A stretch of 64,000 bases of DNA from an uncultured Bacteroidales bacterium (GTDB taxonomy: Bacteria; Bacteroidota; Bacteroidia; Bacteroidales; Muribaculaceae): contig CACYGX010000005.1 in assembly GCA_902774055.1 (NCBI GenBank), forward strand, positions 186,001 through 250,000. Reading direction: 5' to 3'. Below are positions 51,092-59,931 of this stretch, piece after piece (within the stretch, counting starts at the first letter, position 1; each line of letters begins with the position of its first letter). The notes below the pieces were generated by a model, which did not search any database, was not told where the DNA came from, and saw only the letters and a list, made by a program, of their open reading frames with translations. Made by a program: the position numbers and the translations under genes.

Positions 51092-53026
51092 TCACTGAGC
51101 TTTATGCTTCTGGATGATGATGTTGCTCACCTTGGCCTGGAATCCAACAGGACATCCGCCAAAGTCCACAATGAACTTACCCTGGTCAAACTCAATTTCA
51201 TCAGGGCCATTCTTGGCAACAACGTTAACGAACTCGAGCACGTTCTCGCCATCCTCAAGCACAAACTGGCCATTGTAGCAGAGCGTGTTGGGATCGTTGG
51301 TCACGTCAGGATCCTTATTGACCTTGACAGTGGCGCGACCATCCATGTTGGAAACGATAGTGACACGCACATCATAGCCCTGGCCCTTCTCAATGTGCAG
51401 GGGAACACCAGTGATCGAGCACTGAGCTTGCCACTCTGCTACAGTAGAATTAATGGCGGTGATTGTATAGACGCCATTCTCATAGGAGAAGTCCGGGTCA
51501 TCGATCTGGGTCCAGCTGGGATCTGCCCACCAGAAAGTCATGGTGCCGGCGGTGTTGAAACCTGCGCCCAGGTTCTCGGGAGAGTTCACGTCAACCCATT
51601 CAACTTTGGGCTCATCGGGAGTAACGGGAGGCACTGTACCGTCGTCGTTGGCATGGTCCTTGAACGCGATGTTATAGATGTTGACGGTCGTTTCGGCCGG
51701 GCATCCACCAAAGTCGAAGAACAGGTTCACACGCTCCATGTCGATACCGGGCATATCGCTCTTCCAGAAGAGATAGTCCTCGCCTGCCTTCAGGTCGATG
51801 CGGTCGGCAAAGTAGAAGACATTATCATCGCCGTCCATCACGAGCTTCACCGTAACACCATTCAGGTCCTTGTCGCTGATGAGGTGGCAAGAGAAGTCAT
51901 AGTGCTTGGAAGCCGAGGTCGAGATGTTGGTCGTCTTGAAGGCCATCTGTGCCTGCCACTGGTCGGTAGTTGCCTCGGGCAGGAATACGATATAGTCGTT
52001 ACCGTTGTCCTCAAAGTCGGGATCATTAATCTGGCTCCATCCGGGAGCATAATAGAAGAACATGTTGTAGTCCACATTCTTCCACATGTTGAAGTCACTG
52101 TTGGGGTCGAAACCGTAGAATCCCTTCTCATCGGGATCGCTGGTGAAGACAAAGCGCCATGCGATGCTGCGGTTTTTAGGCTCATAAATGAGCACCATCT
52201 TCTTGGCGGTCAGAGACTCGATGCGGAAGCGCGGGTTCTCGTACTGCTCATCGCAGCTGATGTAGGGGAAGGCGGTGTGGGGATCAAGCTGGATATAGGT
52301 CTGCTTGCTCACGTTACCGTCGGCATCCTCCCAGTCATACACCTCAAAGCTCCAATTGGAAACATCGTTACCGACAACGGCATCCCAATCATCAGGCGCT
52401 ACAGGACCCCACTTGGTCGTCTCCTTGTTCACATAGGTAACTCCATCTTCACCGGCATCATAGGTGTAAGTGCCACCCTTGAGGTTCTCGGCCGTGAAGG
52501 TGATGCGGTCATCATACAGACCGAAGTCCTTCTTCTCGTCGGGCAGTGCTGACCACCATCCATTACCTGCTGTACCGGCAGGACCGCAAGCCATGTGGGC
52601 GGCTTCCTTGTGGTCAAGGCGCCACTCCTTCTCGGTGATGCGGCGGAAGTCGTTAGTATAGTCGATCTTTGACTCGTTGAAGGTATATTCCTTCTTGATA
52701 CCCGTCTGGCTAATACCGTTGCGGTTACCCAGACGCAGCTCGATGGTGTGAGTACCAGCCTCGTTGTTCTTGTAACCCACCTCTTGCAGAGTAGAGTAGG
52801 AGGTTCCGTCAAGGATCCAGATGGGATAGGTGCCGGCCTGTGGCGTGTAGCTGGCGATCATCTGGTTGGTCTCCTGGTCAACTGAGATGTTGAAGTCCAC
52901 ACCGCTCACCGTGGGCAGGGCATTAGGGTTAGCTCCCTCAAATTCATCGGGTGAGCAGGCCGTGAAACCCATAGCCAATAACATGATTGCTATTGCACTG
53001 CTTATTTTGTTAATCTTGGTAATCAT
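51092..53026 (-). CDS. Surface glycan-binding lipoprotein with tandem CBM-like domains
   Basis: A 644-residue lipoprotein (AMGFTACSPDEFEGANP). After a PKD/Ig-like N-terminal domain (about 35-115) and a middle domain (about 125-325; NGWWSALPDEKKDFGLYDD), two CBM-like modules follow (about 345-490 and 510-640). They share the order W-x2-I-x-DPDF, then VAEWQAQ/TDQWQAQ, then FDFGGCPAETTVNIYNI in one and VDFGGCPVGFQAKVSNI in the other, so they arose by duplication. This is the SusE-position glycan-binding protein of the beta-glucan locus; binding of beta-1,3-glucan is inferred from context. Confidence 0.8.
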   Translation of the reverse strand: MITKINKISSAIAIMLLAMGFTACSPDEFEGANPNALPTVSGVDFNISVDQETNQMIASYTPQAGTYPIWILDGTSYSTLQEVGYKNNEAGTHTIELRLGNRNGISQTGIKKEYTFNESKIDYTNDFRRITEKEWRLDHKEAAHMACGPAGTAGNGWWSALPDEKKDFGLYDDRITFTAENLKGGTYTYDAGEDGVTYVNKETTKWGPVAPDDWDAVVGNDVSNWSFEVYDWEDADGNVSKQTYIQLDPHTAFPYISCDEQYENPRFRIESLTAKKMVLIYEPKNRSIAWRFVFTSDPDEKGFYGFDPNSDFNMWKNVDYNMFFYYAPGWSQINDPDFEDNGNDYIVFLPEATTDQWQAQMAFKTTNISTSASKHYDFSCHLISDKDLNGVTVKLVMDGDDNVFYFADRIDLKAGEDYLFWKSDMPGIDMERVNLFFDFGGCPAETTVNIYNIAFKDHANDDGTVPPVTPDEPKVEWVDVNSPENLGAGFNTAGTMTFWWADPSWTQIDDPDFSYENGVYTITAINSTVAEWQAQCSITGVPLHIEKGQGYDVRVTIVSNMDGRATVKVNKDPDVTNDPNTLCYNGQFVLEDGENVLEFVNVVAKNGPDEIEFDQGKFIVDFGGCPVGFQAKVSNIIIQKHKAQ

Positions 53027-53053
53027 AATTCTTAATCTCTAAATTAGTGATTA

Positions 53054-54625
53054 TTAATAGTTGTTCTGAACCAGCGTGGGATCAGCATCCAGCTCACTTT
53101 GTGCCAAAGGAATGTACTTTTTGCTGGGGGTCCACTTGTTGGTGCGGTAGCCATAATTGTCAGGTACCAGAACGGTCGAAGCCTTTTGGGTGGCACCGGG
53201 GATACCCTCGGCACGCACGAGGTCGAAGTAACGCTTGCCCTCGCCGCAGAATTCCAAGTGGCGCTCGGTGAAGATGTCGTCGATGGTGACAGTCGTGAGT
53301 GCATCGAGTCCGGCACGAGCGCGAACCTTATTCACATAGCCTGCAGCCTCGGCAGCGCTGCCACCAGTCTGGAGCAGCAGCTCGGCGGCGTTGAGCAGAG
53401 TCTCGGCATAGCGGTAGATGCGCTTGTTGTTATTGTAGTTCAGGTTTTTGGACGTCGGGCAGTCCTTACTGTTAGCAGTCTGCGGACGATACTTGCCGTG
53501 CCAGATGTGGGTGTCCTGATAACGCTCGGTGTAGCTGTAGGCACGCAGGTCCCAGCAGGTTACGTCGCGGCGCAGGTCGCCCTCAGAGTACATGTTATAG
53601 GTTTCCACGCGCATGGGCAGGAAGCCCCAGCCATCGGCACCGCTGTCCCAGCCTTCACCGCCACCCCAACCATTGGGTGAGCACAGGGTGGGGAAGACAG
53701 TACCACCGGCAGCCAGGGGGGTGCTCCAGTCGCGCTGGGCCTGGTCATCGTTGTAGTTGATCTCAAAGATGCTCTCGGAGCACCACTCGCCACTCTCTTG
53801 CCACAGGTTGCTGAAACTGGGATTGAGCTCGTACTCGCTGTTGGCAATAATCTGCTTCATGTAGCCCAGGGCCTGGGGATAGCGGCTATTGTCGTTCTGG
53901 TACATTACCATCTCGGCATAGAGCATGTAGGCAAATGCCTGGCTCACGCGACCGGCCTCGGCATTGGGCCAACGCATGGGAAGCACGTTAGAGGCGATGA
54001 TTTCCTCAAGTTCCGGCATCAGCTTGTTGTAAATCTCGTCGGCCGAGATTTGCGGTGCAGTGTAAGGCAACGAGAGGTTCTCCAGATAGAAGGGCACGTT
54101 GCCATAGTAATGCCACAGGATATTATAGTAGTACACGCGCAGCAGACGGGCCTGCATCTCCATAGAGCGGCGGAAACTTTCGCTGGCTTCACCATTCCAT
54201 GAGGAATACTTGATAGCATCGTTGCAACGCTTGATGCCGCTATAGAAGTCGCCCCACAGGGTCGTGAGGGTGTTGTTGCCGTCGCCGGCAAAGTTGAACA
54301 GACGGTGCCAGTGCTGGTTGTCGGTATTGTCACTACCGCCTACCCAGAAGTCGTCACCCATGATTTCACCGTCAACGGTAAGGTCGTTGTAGGCCGTGCC
54401 GTCCCAATCGGGCCAGTGCAGCGGTGCATAGGCTGCCGTAAGGGCCTCGTTGAGAGTCTTCTCGGTGGTATAATATTCCTCAAGAGGCTCACCCGTCGGG
54501 TTCTTCACCTCAAGAAAATCGTCGCTACAAGCGGTCAGCGCGAGAAATGTTGCACACAGTCCTGCCATGAAAACTTTTTTCAATAGCTGAGGTGCAGCCA
54601 AATTTATTGAAATATGCTTGTTCAT
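53054..54625 (-). CDS. SusD-like lipoprotein of the beta-glucan locus
   Basis: A 523-residue lipoprotein (TFLALTACSDDFLEVKNPTG). Standard SusD features: LRVYYYNILWHYYGNVPFYL, RVSQAFAYMLYAEMVMYQND, and the C-terminal FTERHLEFCGEGKRYFDLVR and KYIPLAQSELDADPTLVQN. It is 21 bases after SusC. It should bind laminarin-like oligosaccharides and close the SusC channel. Confidence 0.93.
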   Translation of the reverse strand: MNKHISINLAAPQLLKKVFMAGLCATFLALTACSDDFLEVKNPTGEPLEEYYTTEKTLNEALTAAYAPLHWPDWDGTAYNDLTVDGEIMGDDFWVGGSDNTDNQHWHRLFNFAGDGNNTLTTLWGDFYSGIKRCNDAIKYSSWNGEASESFRRSMEMQARLLRVYYYNILWHYYGNVPFYLENLSLPYTAPQISADEIYNKLMPELEEIIASNVLPMRWPNAEAGRVSQAFAYMLYAEMVMYQNDNSRYPQALGYMKQIIANSEYELNPSFSNLWQESGEWCSESIFEINYNDDQAQRDWSTPLAAGGTVFPTLCSPNGWGGGEGWDSGADGWGFLPMRVETYNMYSEGDLRRDVTCWDLRAYSYTERYQDTHIWHGKYRPQTANSKDCPTSKNLNYNNNKRIYRYAETLLNAAELLLQTGGSAAEAAGYVNKVRARAGLDALTTVTIDDIFTERHLEFCGEGKRYFDLVRAEGIPGATQKASTVLVPDNYGYRTNKWTPSKKYIPLAQSELDADPTLVQNNY

Positions 54626-54646
54626 ATTGATAATTCTTTTAGAGTG

Positions 54647-57600
54647 TTAGAATGAGACATTGAGTCCGACAGTGAAAGTGCGGGCCTGAGGATATACGCC
54701 GTAGTCCACGCCAAGGCTGGTGGGAGCGTTACCGCTTGAAGTATCAATTCCGATTTCGGGATCAAAGCCCCAATACTTCGTCCAGGTAAAGAGATTCTCA
54801 GCACGGCCAAACACGCGCAGGCGGCTGATGCCGATCTTGTTGGTCAGATAGGGGTTGATGGTGTAACCCAGCGTGATGTTCTTCAGGCGCAGGTAGCTGC
54901 CGTCCCGAACATACATGTCGCTGCAAACCCAGTTCTTGGAGTCACCCAGAGTGGGCACGGTGTTGCTGGTGCCCTCGCCAGTCCAGCGCTGGAGCACCCA
55001 AGTGGGATAGTTACCCGAGGCGATATCCTGGCGATAAGTGGCATCGAACACGTCGGCACCATGTACGCCCTGGAAGAATACGCTAAAGTCAAAACCTCTC
55101 CACTCTACATCAAAGTTCAAACCGAAGGTCCAGTCGGGCACACCGTTACCGATGTTGGTGCGGTCGTCGCTGTTAATCTTGCCGTCGCCGTTGGTGTCCA
55201 CAAAGCGGAAGTCACCAGGATTTGACGAGGTGCCGTATGCGGCGTTATAAGCGTCGGCCTCGGCCTTGTTTTGCAGGATGCCGTTGGTCTTGTAGCCATA
55301 GAAGAAGGGGAAGGGCTGGCCATTCTCGGCACGCGTTCCACCATCACTGAACTGGTTGATGCCGAAGGGCAGGAAGCCAGATTCGTTACCCAGATTCTTC
55401 AGTTTATTCTTCAAGTAAGAGGCGTTGCCCTTGACATTGAAATGAACATCAGCGATATTCCACCTGTAACCGAGTTCAAACTCAACACCCGAGTTCTCCA
55501 TGTCACCGACGTTGGCCAGCGGGCGGGCTTCACCGACGTAGCTAGGAATCGGCTTCTCGATAATCATGCCGTTGGTCTTCTTGATAAAGTAGTCAACGCT
55601 GAAGGTCAACTTGTTGTTCCAGAAACCGAGGTCCAGTCCGAGGTCGGTCTGCTCGCTCTCTTCCCACTTGAGGTCTTCGTTGGCCAGGCGGTTGGCTTTG
55701 GAGCCGTAAACCATGGCAGCGGTCTGACCGAAGTAGTAGTTGCTGGTGTTGCCCAGCGTTGTCAGGGTCGTATAGGCAAAATCGCCGATGTTGTCGTTAC
55801 CGTTCTTACCCCAGCTGAAGCGCAGCTTCATGTTGCTGAGCCAGTCGCGCTGCTCTTCCATGAATTTCTCGTTCACGATGTTCCAGCCCACTGAGAATGA
55901 GGGGAATATACCATACTTGTGGTTTGAACCGAAACGGCTCGAACCGTCGCGACGCACAGTTGCCTGGAACATGTAGCGCTCGTCATAGTTGTAGCTCACA
56001 CGGGCGAACAGTGATGTCAGGCGGTGTTCGGTGTAGGGACCACCCCATGCACCTACCAGGCTCGTGGCGCCTGTCATCTTGCCATCGGCGTCGGTCGAGA
56101 TTTCCAGATCACCACCAGTGGTGTAGTTGATGCTGGGCTTGTCGGGGTTCACAAGATTCCAGTGAGAACCGCCCAACTCGTCGCCCTTTGATTTCAAGGC
56201 ACTCTGGCCGAGCACGACGCCAATGGTGTGCTTGCCGAAGGTCTTGTCGTAGGTTATCGTGTTCTCGACCTGCCAGGTGCAGTTATTGCCCTTGAACGAG
56301 GTGGCCGAGGTGTGGTCGGCATTGTTGTTGCCTGACAGATAGTACATCTGCTTGACAGCACCATTGTAGCCCCAGAACGAGAGTTCGGCGCTGTAGGTGA
56401 AGTGATACTTCAGTTCATCCCACAGTTGCAGGTCAATAGCGAACTTGGGCATGAACTTGTGGCTCCAGTTCTTGTTGGGATTGCCATGCATCATGGCGAT
56501 GGGGTTGTTCTGCTCCTGATAGCTGCCGATGAATCCGGGAATCGTATAGGGATTGCCTAACTCATCACAGTAGAGTTGATAGGAGCTGTAGCGGGTGATC
56601 ATCTTCTTAGCAGCATCGCCCTTGAGTGTAACGGGCAATGTGGGAGCGAGATAGAGTGCTGAACCCAGCGGAGAACCCCATGTGGAGTTGGCATCGATAC
56701 TCGTATTATGCACGCGCATATAAGAGAGGTTCGCACCCAGGTCGAGCTTGTTCAAGAAGCTGCGCTCCTTGGTGGCATCGAGGAGATTAAACTGATTGTT
56801 GGAGCGGATGGTCAGACGATCATAGTTCGATTGACCGTAGTTACCGCCCACAATACCGTCCTGGGTGAAGTAACCCAGCGAGAGGTAGTAGTTCACCTTC
56901 TCTGATGCTCCGCTCACCGAGATATCGTGCTGCATGATGGGAGCATTCTTATTAAAGAGGAGTTTCTGCCAGTCGGTACCGAAGCCCACAACCTTATCGC
57001 CATTGGCATCAGTAATGTTGTAGGGATCAATATACTCAGGAGACAAGCCGTTCTCCATGCGGCGCTCATTCTGCAAGATGGCGTAGTCGGTGGCGCCGGT
57101 CACATTGCGGTAACGCCAGGGATTCTGCCAGCCATAGGAGAAGTTGTAGTTGACGTTGGCCTTGCCCTTCTTGCCCTTCTTGGTCGTAACAAGAATGACA
57201 CCATTGGCGGCGCGAGCACCATAGATGGCACCCGAGGCAGCGTCCTTCAGCACCTCAATACTCTCGATATCATAGGGGTTCACGCTCTCCATACCATACT
57301 GGTCGGTGGGCATGCCGTCAATGATAAAGAGGGGATTGGAGTTGTTGATGGAGCCGATACCGCGAATGCGAATCAACGACTGGGCACCAGGCTGACCTGA
57401 TGACGAAACGACGTTGACACCAGCGGCCATACCCTTCAAGGCATCCTCGGCACGCAGGCGGGTCTTACCGTCCAGATCCTCCGAAGAAACCTTGGCGATT
57501 GAGGCTGTCACAACGCTCTTCTTCTGCACACCATAACCAATCACGACCACCTCGTTGAGCGTTTCAGCGTCCTCAGTGATGGTGATGTGCATGTTGTTGC

Positions 57601-57853
57601 CGGCAAGCACGGTCTGTTTGCCGAAGCCTACATACGTGATTTCCAACTCAGCACCCGCGGGGCAGGTGATGGAGAAATTGCCGTCGAAGTCGGTCGCAAC
57701 CGTGTTCGACGTGCCCTTTTGCACAACTGTAGCACCAATCACCGGCTCACCGTTGGCATCGACCACGGTACCGGTGAAGGTTTGATTTTGTGCAAATGCC
57801 ACTATGGACAGCATGACTGTCAATAGCAGTGAAAGTAATCTTTTTTCTTTCAT
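54647..57853 (-). CDS. SusC-like TonB-dependent transporter of the beta-glucan locus
   Basis: A 1068-residue outer-membrane transporter. Signal peptide (MKEKRLLSLLLTVMLSIVAF), CPD-regulatory domain (FTGTVVDANGEPVIGATVVQ), plug (YGARAANGVILVTTKKGK) and barrel ending PQARTFTVGLNVSF. It has no extra C-terminal domain. First gene of the leftward operon SusC, SusD, glycan-binding protein, GH16, GH3, GH3. The ATG at 57853 starts a proper signal peptide; an upstream ATG at 57961 lies in the -7 element. Confidence 0.95.
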   Translation of the reverse strand: MKEKRLLSLLLTVMLSIVAFAQNQTFTGTVVDANGEPVIGATVVQKGTSNTVATDFDGNFSITCPAGAELEITYVGFGKQTVLAGNNMHITITEDAETLNEVVVIGYGVQKKSVVTASIAKVSSEDLDGKTRLRAEDALKGMAAGVNVVSSSGQPGAQSLIRIRGIGSINNSNPLFIIDGMPTDQYGMESVNPYDIESIEVLKDAASGAIYGARAANGVILVTTKKGKKGKANVNYNFSYGWQNPWRYRNVTGATDYAILQNERRMENGLSPEYIDPYNITDANGDKVVGFGTDWQKLLFNKNAPIMQHDISVSGASEKVNYYLSLGYFTQDGIVGGNYGQSNYDRLTIRSNNQFNLLDATKERSFLNKLDLGANLSYMRVHNTSIDANSTWGSPLGSALYLAPTLPVTLKGDAAKKMITRYSSYQLYCDELGNPYTIPGFIGSYQEQNNPIAMMHGNPNKNWSHKFMPKFAIDLQLWDELKYHFTYSAELSFWGYNGAVKQMYYLSGNNNADHTSATSFKGNNCTWQVENTITYDKTFGKHTIGVVLGQSALKSKGDELGGSHWNLVNPDKPSINYTTGGDLEISTDADGKMTGATSLVGAWGGPYTEHRLTSLFARVSYNYDERYMFQATVRRDGSSRFGSNHKYGIFPSFSVGWNIVNEKFMEEQRDWLSNMKLRFSWGKNGNDNIGDFAYTTLTTLGNTSNYYFGQTAAMVYGSKANRLANEDLKWEESEQTDLGLDLGFWNNKLTFSVDYFIKKTNGMIIEKPIPSYVGEARPLANVGDMENSGVEFELGYRWNIADVHFNVKGNASYLKNKLKNLGNESGFLPFGINQFSDGGTRAENGQPFPFFYGYKTNGILQNKAEADAYNAAYGTSSNPGDFRFVDTNGDGKINSDDRTNIGNGVPDWTFGLNFDVEWRGFDFSVFFQGVHGADVFDATYRQDIASGNYPTWVLQRWTGEGTSNTVPTLGDSKNWVCSDMYVRDGSYLRLKNITLGYTINPYLTNKIGISRLRVFGRAENLFTWTKYWGFDPEIGIDTSSGNAPTSLGVDYGVYPQARTFTVGLNVSF

Positions 57854-57958
57854 GTCACATTTGTTTGTTGGTTGATAAACTTGATTATTTGATTGTTTCA
57901 AAATTTCGTCTAAGGCAGGTTTATGTGATGCCGTGGCATCGTTAAAATAGTCGCATCG

Positions 57959-57966
57959 CAAAAATA
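57959..57966 (-). promoter_or_regulatory. -7 element for beta-glucan SusC operon
   Basis: Minus-strand TATTTTTG, about 106 bases before the start at 57853; no -33 at normal spacing, which suits an activator-dependent promoter. Confidence 0.5.
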
Positions 57967-58174
57967 TATATTAAAAACACGTGTCCTGCGCCCACAAAAC
58001 AAAAAAGTGGATGTTTTTCGAGGTTTTATTTTTATAATTAACTATTAAACAATAAATTAGTAGAAATCGAATAAAGTTAAAAAGTGGTTAATTTGTAGTC
58101 CTACTGGAAAGCGTGAAAATGCCGATTTCATCGATTCTTTTGGCTTTTTTACTACATTGTATCTTCTTTTGGCC

Positions 58175-58182
58175 TATATTTG
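58175..58182 (+). promoter_or_regulatory. -7 element for DUF6377 regulator
   Basis: TATATTTG is a full match, 29 bases before the ATG at 58212, and shows that a longer reading from 58113 is not used. Confidence 0.6.
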
Positions 58183-58211
58183 CACGATTGCTGTGTAAGG
58201 GATTTAGAATA

Positions 58212-59861
58212 ATGAAAAAAACCATTAATATTTCGGCCTTGTTGTTCTTGTTTTTCCCACTGTGGATGATGGCCGGAGACATAAACCTTGAGACGGAATA
58301 TAAGTTACTGGATGACGCCATCGCCAAGTCTGACGTGTATGTCCAGGAACGGGAGGACCGCATCCAGAAGTCTAAGGCTATCCTTGAAATGACATCTGAT
58401 GTCAAGGTGCAATATGAGATTTGCAGGCGACTGTACGATGAGTATCACCCCTACGTGAACGATTCGGCGATTTACTACATCGATCGCTGCATCACGCTGG
58501 CCGAGAAAATGGGGGACCGCACACATGCCGAAGAGTGCCGCTTGCTGTTGGCCTATCAGTGCTCCGAGTCGGGCATGTATCATGAAGCGATGGACATTTT
58601 GCAAGGCATTCATCCCGAACACATCAGTGAACCCTGGAATCTTAAGAGTTATTACAGCACGCTTGCCCACCTGTACAATGAACTTGGCTACTATTGCAAG
58701 GTGCCGCGCCTGCAGCGGGAATATTACGCTCGCGGGGATGCTTACAGGCACTTGATCGACACGACGATCTGCTCGAGTGACGAGGCGCTACAAATCAAGG
58801 AGATGGAGTGTTTTGCCGCTGGTGATGCCCGTGGAGCACTGCATTACAGTGATTTGCGCCTAAAACAAGTCAAGGAGGGTTCCCATGAGTATGCCATCGT
58901 GGCATTTTACCGTCATCTGGATTACCGCTTGTTGGGCGACTCGGTGCAGACCCGTTACTGGGTAACGCAGTCGGCCTTGAGCGACGTCAAGAATGCTGTC
59001 ATGGACCAGGGCGCGATGTGGGAATTGGCCAACATGCTCATGGACGACGGCGATATGGAGCGTGCTTACCGTTACATCAGGTTTGCTTGGCAGTGTGCCA
59101 ACAAGTTCAACACGCTCAAGCGCAATAACCAGATTTCGCCTGTCATGACGGCTATCAGTGACAACTATGAGACTTCGCTCAAGCGTGCCAACCACTTGAT
59201 GCTTATCCTGACGATAGTGTCGAGCCTGTTGGCGGCATTGTTCTTGGGCATCTTGTTCTATAGTAATAGTCAGCGCAAGAAGCTTGCCAAGGCGCGTAAT
59301 GAGTTGAGCGACAGCAATCAGCGGTTAGAACAATTGAACCTTCAATTGTCTGACCTCAATAGCCAGATGCGTGAAACTAATCTTAAACTCAACGAGTCCA
59401 ATCGCGTCAAGGACGAATATGTGGGCCGTTTCATCCATCTATGCTCCTTCTATATCGACAGGCTGGAAGAGATGCGCAAGCGGGTTAACAAGATGGTCAA
59501 GAACAAGGACTTGAATGAGTTGTACAAGTTTACAGCCGATAGCGAGCTGCGGGATAACAACCTGAAGGACTTGTATGAGATGTTTGATAGTACCTTCCTG
59601 CATTTGTTCCCCAACTTTGTCAATGATTTCAATGCCCTGCTCAAGCCGGAATGCCGCATTAGCCTGCCTGACAAGGAAACCCTCAATACCGATATCCGCA
59701 TTTTTGCGCTCATCCGTTTGGGGATAGAAGACAGCAGTCGCATTGCCGAGTTCCTGCATTATTCGGTCAATACCATTTATAATTATAGGGCAAAAATCAA
59801 GAATGGTGCCCTGTGTGACCGCGACTCCTTTGAGTCTCAGGTCAAGGCAATAGGCATGTGA
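58212..59861 (+). CDS. DUF6377-type TPR regulator with transmembrane helix and C-terminal HTH
   Basis: A 549-residue protein. Signal peptide (MKKTINISALLFLFFPLWMMA), periplasmic TPR-like helical repeats (about 25-320; ECRLLLAYQCSESGMYHEAM), transmembrane helix (about 330-352; LMLILTIVSSLLAALFLGIL), coiled coil (355-405; LSDSNQRLEQLNLQLSDLN), a helical DUF6377 region, and a C-terminal HTH-like end (IFALIRLGIEDSSRIAEFLH, YSVNTIYNYRAKI). This matches the DUF6377 family, which often sits beside SusC/SusD genes. It is divergent from the beta-glucan SusC operon and no HTCS is present there, so it is the best candidate activator. The ATG at 58212 follows a -7 element at 58175-58182. Confidence 0.8.
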   Translation: MKKTINISALLFLFFPLWMMAGDINLETEYKLLDDAIAKSDVYVQEREDRIQKSKAILEMTSDVKVQYEICRRLYDEYHPYVNDSAIYYIDRCITLAEKMGDRTHAEECRLLLAYQCSESGMYHEAMDILQGIHPEHISEPWNLKSYYSTLAHLYNELGYYCKVPRLQREYYARGDAYRHLIDTTICSSDEALQIKEMECFAAGDARGALHYSDLRLKQVKEGSHEYAIVAFYRHLDYRLLGDSVQTRYWVTQSALSDVKNAVMDQGAMWELANMLMDDGDMERAYRYIRFAWQCANKFNTLKRNNQISPVMTAISDNYETSLKRANHLMLILTIVSSLLAALFLGILFYSNSQRKKLAKARNELSDSNQRLEQLNLQLSDLNSQMRETNLKLNESNRVKDEYVGRFIHLCSFYIDRLEEMRKRVNKMVKNKDLNELYKFTADSELRDNNLKDLYEMFDSTFLHLFPNFVNDFNALLKPECRISLPDKETLNTDIRIFALIRLGIEDSSRIAEFLHYSVNTIYNYRAKIKNGALCDRDSFESQVKAIGM

Positions 59862-59931
59862 CCAGCCCGTGTCGGTGGGACAGTCTGCAGGTAATCTTTT
59901 GTTTGCGTATTAATCTTGACAGGAGGCGAAG

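Larger units (their letters stand above)
57854..58211. other. Divergent regulatory region of the beta-glucan locus
   Basis: A 358-base gap between SusC and the DUF6377 regulator with -7 elements in both directions (57959-57966 minus, 58175-58182 plus) and a ~100-base untranslated leader for SusC. No operator-like dyad stood out. Confidence 0.6.

Noticed and set aside
51104..52552. 482-codon open frame on the plus strand
   Set aside because: Lies entirely antisense to the glycan-binding lipoprotein, with low-complexity Val/His/Gly-rich composition and no domain; a codon-bias shadow.
57979..57984. CACGTG core as a possible second parS site
   Set aside because: Flanks do not match the 16-base parS consensus; other CACGTG occurrences (for example near 7952 and 9286) also fail.
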